In this document: positions 60,041 to 64,000 of the stretch, piece by piece
How positions within the stretch are numbered: the stretch's first letter is position 1
How the letters are laid out: every line of letters begins with the position of its first letter
Position numbers and translations under genes: made by a program
Notes under the pieces: model-generated
The model's database searches: none
The model's input: the letters and a program-made list of their open reading frames with translations, nothing else
What the model was told of the DNA's origin: nothing
NCBI GenBank assembly: GCA_037783415.1
Contig: JAZGTN010000003.1
Span: 3,820,501 to 3,884,500 of the forward strand
Reading direction: 5' to 3'
Length of the DNA stretch: 64,000 nt
Origin: Leptasterias polaris
Lineage: Eukaryota; Echinodermata; Asteroidea; Forcipulatida; Asteriidae

Positions 60041-60162
60041 TAGACCCAGTAACTGGGGCGCTGTACTCCTTTTTTCGAAATTTTGACATCATCGGTCGTA
60101 CTACCGACCGATGATGTCAAAATTTCGAAAAAAGGAGTACAGCGCCCCAGTTACTGGGTCTA
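60041..60162. mobile_element. 122-bp near-perfect palindrome MITE
   Basis: Two ~57-nt arms beginning TAGACCCAGTAACTGGGG are exact reverse complements around a loop of a few bases. A perfect 9-bp duplication ATGACATAC flanks it (60032-60040, 60163-60171). A longer relative lies at 60661-61148. Confidence 0.92.
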
Positions 60163-60660
60163 ATGACATACCATACATCATTCAGACATAGTGGAATCCC
60201 ATCATATTCATAGTCACTCAATCAGTCAATCAAGTCATAATTGTTGATAGGGAGCTCGATAGACCTAAGTCAGAAGTTTACTCGGATACAAACCCATGTA
60301 TGTATGACAACCTGATGTATGAAGGTAGCCCAGGCTCAGGCTGGACTCCTCCGTTGCAAACGCAACAAAAGTCCTTGCCCTGGGACTGGGAGTGGGTGGT
60401 AAAGGTTCCCTTCTTTTATTAAGTTATTGTCATTGATTGTGAAAAATGTTATAACAAAATATGTCATGATGTTGAATGATAGTGGAGGAAGCTGAAACTT
60501 CCTAGTTCTAGTTTCTACAATTAAGTACAATTACAAATATAATTATACAATACAATGAAACAATGCACTGCATTGGTCACTGTCACTGACACTGGCATGG
60601 TCAGCTGACAGTGACAGCCATATCATTCAATCATAGACTAGAGTAAATGGAGTCATGAAC

Positions 60661-61148
60661 TAGACGGTAGACCCAGTAACTGGGGCGCTGTACTTGTTTT
60701 TTCGAAATTTTAACATCTGCGGTCGCCCCAGAGAATTATTGTATGGTAGACCATCATGTCCCACCTCTCGCTTGTATCGACGGTTGCCCAGGCTTAACCG
60801 CGTAGTCATAATGGCTGAGGCAGAGCACCCGTCTAAAATTGGACAGGTGCCCTTTCTCAACCGCGTAGTCGTCACGGTTGATAAAGGGCACCTGTCCCCG
60901 TCTAATCGACGGGTGCCCTGCCTCAACCACATAGTCGTAACGGTTGAGGCAGGGCACCTATTTAAAATTTGACGGGTACGTGCTCTGCCTCGACTGTGAC
61001 GATTACGCGGTTGAGGCAGCGCACCCGTTGATACAAGCGAGAGGTGGATCATGATGGTCTACCATACAATACTTCTCTTGGGCGCTAGTACGACCGCAGA
61101 AGTCAAAATTTAAAAACAACAAGTACAGCACCCCAGTTACTGGGTTTA
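60661..61148. mobile_element. 488-bp multi-hairpin MITE related to 60041-60162
   Basis: Ends match the 122-bp palindrome (GACCCAGTAACTGGGGCGC and its mirror). The flanking duplication is GTCATGAAC / GTCGTGAAC (60652-60660, 61149-61157). Inside are further palindromes: 60841-60897 (GGACAGGTGCCCTTT ... AAAGGGCACCTGTCC) and 60911-60960 (GGGTGCCCTGCCTCAACC ... GGTTGAGGCAGGGCACC), enclosed by an outer pair with GGTAGACCATCATG. Confidence 0.88.
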
Positions 61149-61882
61149 GTCGTGAACCACTATATTTTAACAACAAAGCACCAATTACCTGTTCATAATT
61201 AATAGCCAAAGTTATTTTAAGTTTACAAACATGATAAGGCACGGTGCTTCTAAATATAATACAATTCACTTGTAAAAAATGGACAAAAAGAAAATCTTAT
61301 TGAAAATTTTCAATTGTATGCAGGCATGATACTTCAGTCTAATATTTTATAGGTCTAAGGGCAAGAAAATGTTACCTACTGTCCAGGGTGCCTCAATAAG
61401 GGAAATGTAAGTTTGTATTTGATTATTTCAAGAGGCACCAAGGCAATGTCGGCATGGAGGCCAATTGCCTCTGTGAAGTATTAGGCCTGAGTAACCGCTG
61501 CTAATGGTTGCCTATAAATTAACAAATCATCAATCGATCCTGACAAGTTGAAACTTACATGTAGGCCTTTTTATCCCGATGGAAAGGCACAAAAAATGAG
61601 AATAAACACTGTTTTTAGGAACACCATGGCCAGATCATGTGTAACAGTGGACATAAATTGTGTAGCCTTTGCAAAGCTCCATACAAATCAAGTCCAGGAA
61701 TCAGGATTAACCTAACTGTAGGAATTCAAGGAAAGAGGCTTCAGGTGAAAGTGTGTGTGTTGTTTTTACTCTTTTTTCCTTCTCTTCTTTCTGTCTTTTT
61801 CTTTTCCCCCTTGTACTGGGGCTAGAGCAGCTGCTTGTCTTTGAGTTTTGGTTTATTCTAAATTGTTTCCTGCTTTTAGCAT

Positions 61883-62394
61883 CAATGTTTTAGCCAGGAT
61901 TTTTGCTGGAAATTTAAAACCTGGGAGTTCAAATTGTACATGTACAATACATTACATGTAAATGACAGATATTAAAACAGGGTGTTCCAACTTCCAATAT
62001 ACAGGGATGTGATTCCTCCGTTTTAAACCGGAAATCCGTATTTTTTGCCCCCCCAAAAAAGAATTCCGTTTCGTTTTTGGCTCCCCCCCCCCCCCATTTT
62101 TTATTAATTTTTTGTTCTACTTTAAAAGATCAAATTCATAAAAAAATGAAGATAACACCATATATAACGCCCCAGATTGCAGAGTAGGGCTTTTAAAACC
62201 AAAGATAAATGTTATTAGTGGGCTTCGTGCTCGCAAGTTTTCGAGCTCGCAAGCTTTGGCGCATTGCGCTCAGAGTTCAGGTTTTTTTTCAACAGCCGCT
62301 CAGAGTTCAGGTTTTTTTCAACAGCCTATCACATCCCTGAATATAAAACAGGGTGTCCAAAAGACACACAGACACCCCTCTGGCTAACACTATG
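61883..62394. mobile_element. hAT-type MITE, copy 3, with a nested insertion
   Basis: Starts CAATGTTTTAGCCAGG and ends CTCTGGCTAACACTATG, as in the copies at 13163 and 24693, but more diverged. A 338-bp element (62002-62339) interrupts its GGGTGTCCAA-rich middle. Confidence 0.8.
62002..62339. mobile_element. 338-bp hAT-like element nested in copy 3
   Basis: CAGGGATGTGAT at the left is mirrored exactly by ATCACATCCCTG at the right; AATATA flanks both sides (61996-62001, 62340-62345). Homologous to 25456-25757. An internal ~30-bp segment (GCTCAGAGTTCAGG) is duplicated in tandem here only. Confidence 0.85.
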
Positions 62395-63222
62395 TTCATG
62401 ATTTTTAGCAGGAAATATGAAGAAAGAAAATTACTTGGTACTCCTCCAGGTCAAGGATCCATGAACACACCATGATAAATTTTTTCCCCCAAATCTAGAG
62501 TAAAGAGCTATTTGTGGTACAGTGATATTGTACTGGCAAAGGCCTGGAGTGCAGTCCAGGATACAATTAACAAATGGATCATTTCATCCATTTCACAAAG
62601 AGCTGGTATTACTCTCAAGATGTGCATCAATTTTAATTGCTCAGCAAAGTGCAATTTCACAATTTAGTGCATCCACCAACAACTCTCAGCAAAGTATAGA
62701 GCAAAAGTGCGCTCAAAGAATTAATCAGTTGATTTGATAATTCCCCCCGCAAACAGAACTTTCACACAATAATATGATGGTTTAGGGCCATTTATTCGCA
62801 AGTTCACATAGCCAGTCTTTATATCACAGTTTAATACATACCCCATGACCAGTTTTTGACCAATCAGAATGCTTTCAAGAAACACAGACTAATGAAAGAT
62901 TTGTTGGTGCAAGTGCTGCTGTGATTAGAATGATTATGAGCTCCCTTGCACCAAAACTGTTTGCAAAGTAATGTCTAGAAAATTGCAAGTACAGCACATA
63001 GGTTATTTTAAGTGACCTTCTGGCCACCTGGTCTGTGGCCCTCCAGTGGAGGGCAATGATTAATGACCGTGGAGAATAGCCAGAAGGCACCCCTTGGGAT
63101 AGTTACTTAAAAGGAGTCAATGATTCTTCCAAAGCAAAATCACCTTTGATTTTTCCCATCAACTCTCCAAGGTATTTTTTAATTGATTATTAATCAATGA
63201 TGTATATTGTTATCTTTCACAG

Positions 63223-63264
63223 AAGATGGTCTTGCTTCTCTGAGGATTGATTAGATGCATCACC
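63223..63264 (+). other. RAD54B: RAD54B 5' UTR part of the first coding exon
   Basis: A splice acceptor (ATCTTTCACAG) ends at 63222, so the exon appears to open here, implying an upstream non-coding exon. Two short out-of-frame ATGs (63225 and 63255) precede the real start. Confidence 0.5.
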
Positions 63265-63929
63265 ATGAGGCGCTCGGCTGCCCCCTCCCAGCTCTCCTCA
63301 GCATGTAAGAGGCCACGATTTACCCCTCCTTTTGCAGTCAAACACACCAGTGGCAACGAGAACACTTTGGAAATCAAGAATCAGAGATCATCGGAGGTTG
63401 TTACATCAAACAGATGTCATGATTCACATACACCAAATGACAACCACTCCACTCTACATGTTCTCCAGCCTCGCAAGCAGACAAGAGAACCCACTGGTCA
63501 GGGATTGGGTTCTTCAACCTTCATCAGTCCACCCATAGCGGAAACTTTAAATGCAAGAAAATCACCAGCATCAGATGTAAAAGAAAACTCAAAAGCGAAT
63601 GCAGAAATCAGAAAGTCAACAAACAATGATTTCTTGGGACGCACTGATAAAAAACCTTGTAGCGACGAGAACAACGAGAATTCAGTTCAGCCTCATGAAG
63701 GGTCAAAGGTCAAACAAGGCCACCTCATTATAAGTGGGTCTTTGCGAGAAGTCCATGATGGCAACGCGTCAGCCACAGAACAAGCACAAGCTCCTGATGT
63801 GAAAGCAAGAGCTAGAAGCATCCAGCATCGTGGGTTCAGACAACCCTCACTGCATGCAACTCATCCCCCTAAGGCAGTAGCTGTGGAGGAGCCAGGGGAA
63901 ACTGAACCACACTACTTCAATGTTGTGTG
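63265..63929 (+). CDS. RAD54B: RAD54B, DNA repair and recombination ATPase (first coding exon, 3' truncated by window)
   Basis: RAD54B is a SWI2/SNF2-type translocase that works with RAD51 and DMC1 in homologous recombination. The exon starts MRRSAAPSQLSSACKRPRF, which carries the same first nine residues as vertebrate RAD54B, in an ideal context (CACCATGAGG). It encodes 221 residues of mostly unstructured, polar sequence and ends at HYFNVVW, matching the point in the vertebrate protein where the conserved region begins (YFSVVWCKPSKKKH). The donor TG|GTATGT splits the next codon. The helicase domains lie outside the window. The in-frame codons upstream lack an ATG, so the start at 63265 is firm. 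Divergent from HFM1. Confidence 0.9.
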
Positions 63930-64000
63930 GTATGTATGATTTATACACTGTCCTACATAAAGTGTTAGCTTCAGCCAAGATCCTGAAAAGCAAATTAAAA

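Larger units (their letters stand above)
59441..63222. other. HFM1-RAD54B divergent intergenic region
   Basis: No recognisable coding exon. It should contain the RAD54B transcription start and upstream exon, which I could not place. It holds two members of a hairpin-element family (60041-60162, 60661-61148), a dispersed repeat relic (about 61390-61490) and a compound hAT element (61883-62394). Confidence 0.55.

Noticed and set aside
1..64000. A bacterial or viral origin, or a CRISPR, phage or gene-cluster system.
   Set aside because: Spliced eukaryotic genes fill the window; the repeats are tandem or transposon repeats, not spacer arrays, and there are no operons.

Overview
This is a gene-dense stretch of an animal nuclear genome, not a bacterial one. 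Four protein-coding genes are split into many short exons with GT-AG introns, and the introns are packed with SINEs, MITEs and other transposon relics. Protein similarity places the genes in a deuterostome. The repeat content (short TTAA-flanked elements with GGCACTG ends, tRNA-Leu/Ser-headed SINEs whose tail includes TATATAAGAACTAG) resembles what I remember of echinoderms, most likely a sea star. The species assignment is inference from memory.

Layout: UFD1 lies on the minus strand (coding exons 8499 down to 753, complete, 298 aa; a probable 5' UTR exon ends at 9512). CDC45 lies on the plus strand (11524-29989, 18 coding exons, complete, 566 aa, the same length as human CDC45). HFM1/MER3, the meiotic crossover helicase, lies on the minus strand (57828 down to 33332, 34 coding exons, complete, 1952 aa, with a long added C-terminal tail). 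RAD54B starts on the plus strand at 63265 and runs off the window after its first coding exon. UFD1/CDC45 and HFM1/RAD54B are divergent (head-to-head) pairs; CDC45 and HFM1 converge. All exon chains were joined by hand. Every splice junction keeps the reading frame and matches the family.

The genes share a theme. CDC45 is part of the CMG replicative helicase. UFD1 is a cofactor of p97/VCP, which pulls ubiquitylated CMG off DNA. HFM1 and RAD54B are DNA motors of recombination. The UFD1-CDC45 head-to-head order is also found on human chromosome 22q11.2.

The most unusual signals are: three U12-type (minor spliceosome) introns, one in each of UFD1, CDC45 and HFM1; a ~5 kb MULE DNA transposon in CDC45 intron 1 whose ends are inverted arrays of a C-rich minisatellite and which carries a decayed FLYWCH-MULE transposase; several nested MITE insertions with intact target-site duplications; and a family of hairpin elements with 9-bp target duplications between HFM1 and RAD54B, one of which folds as a series of nested palindromes. 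I see no rRNA gene, CRISPR array or convincing functional tRNA gene.
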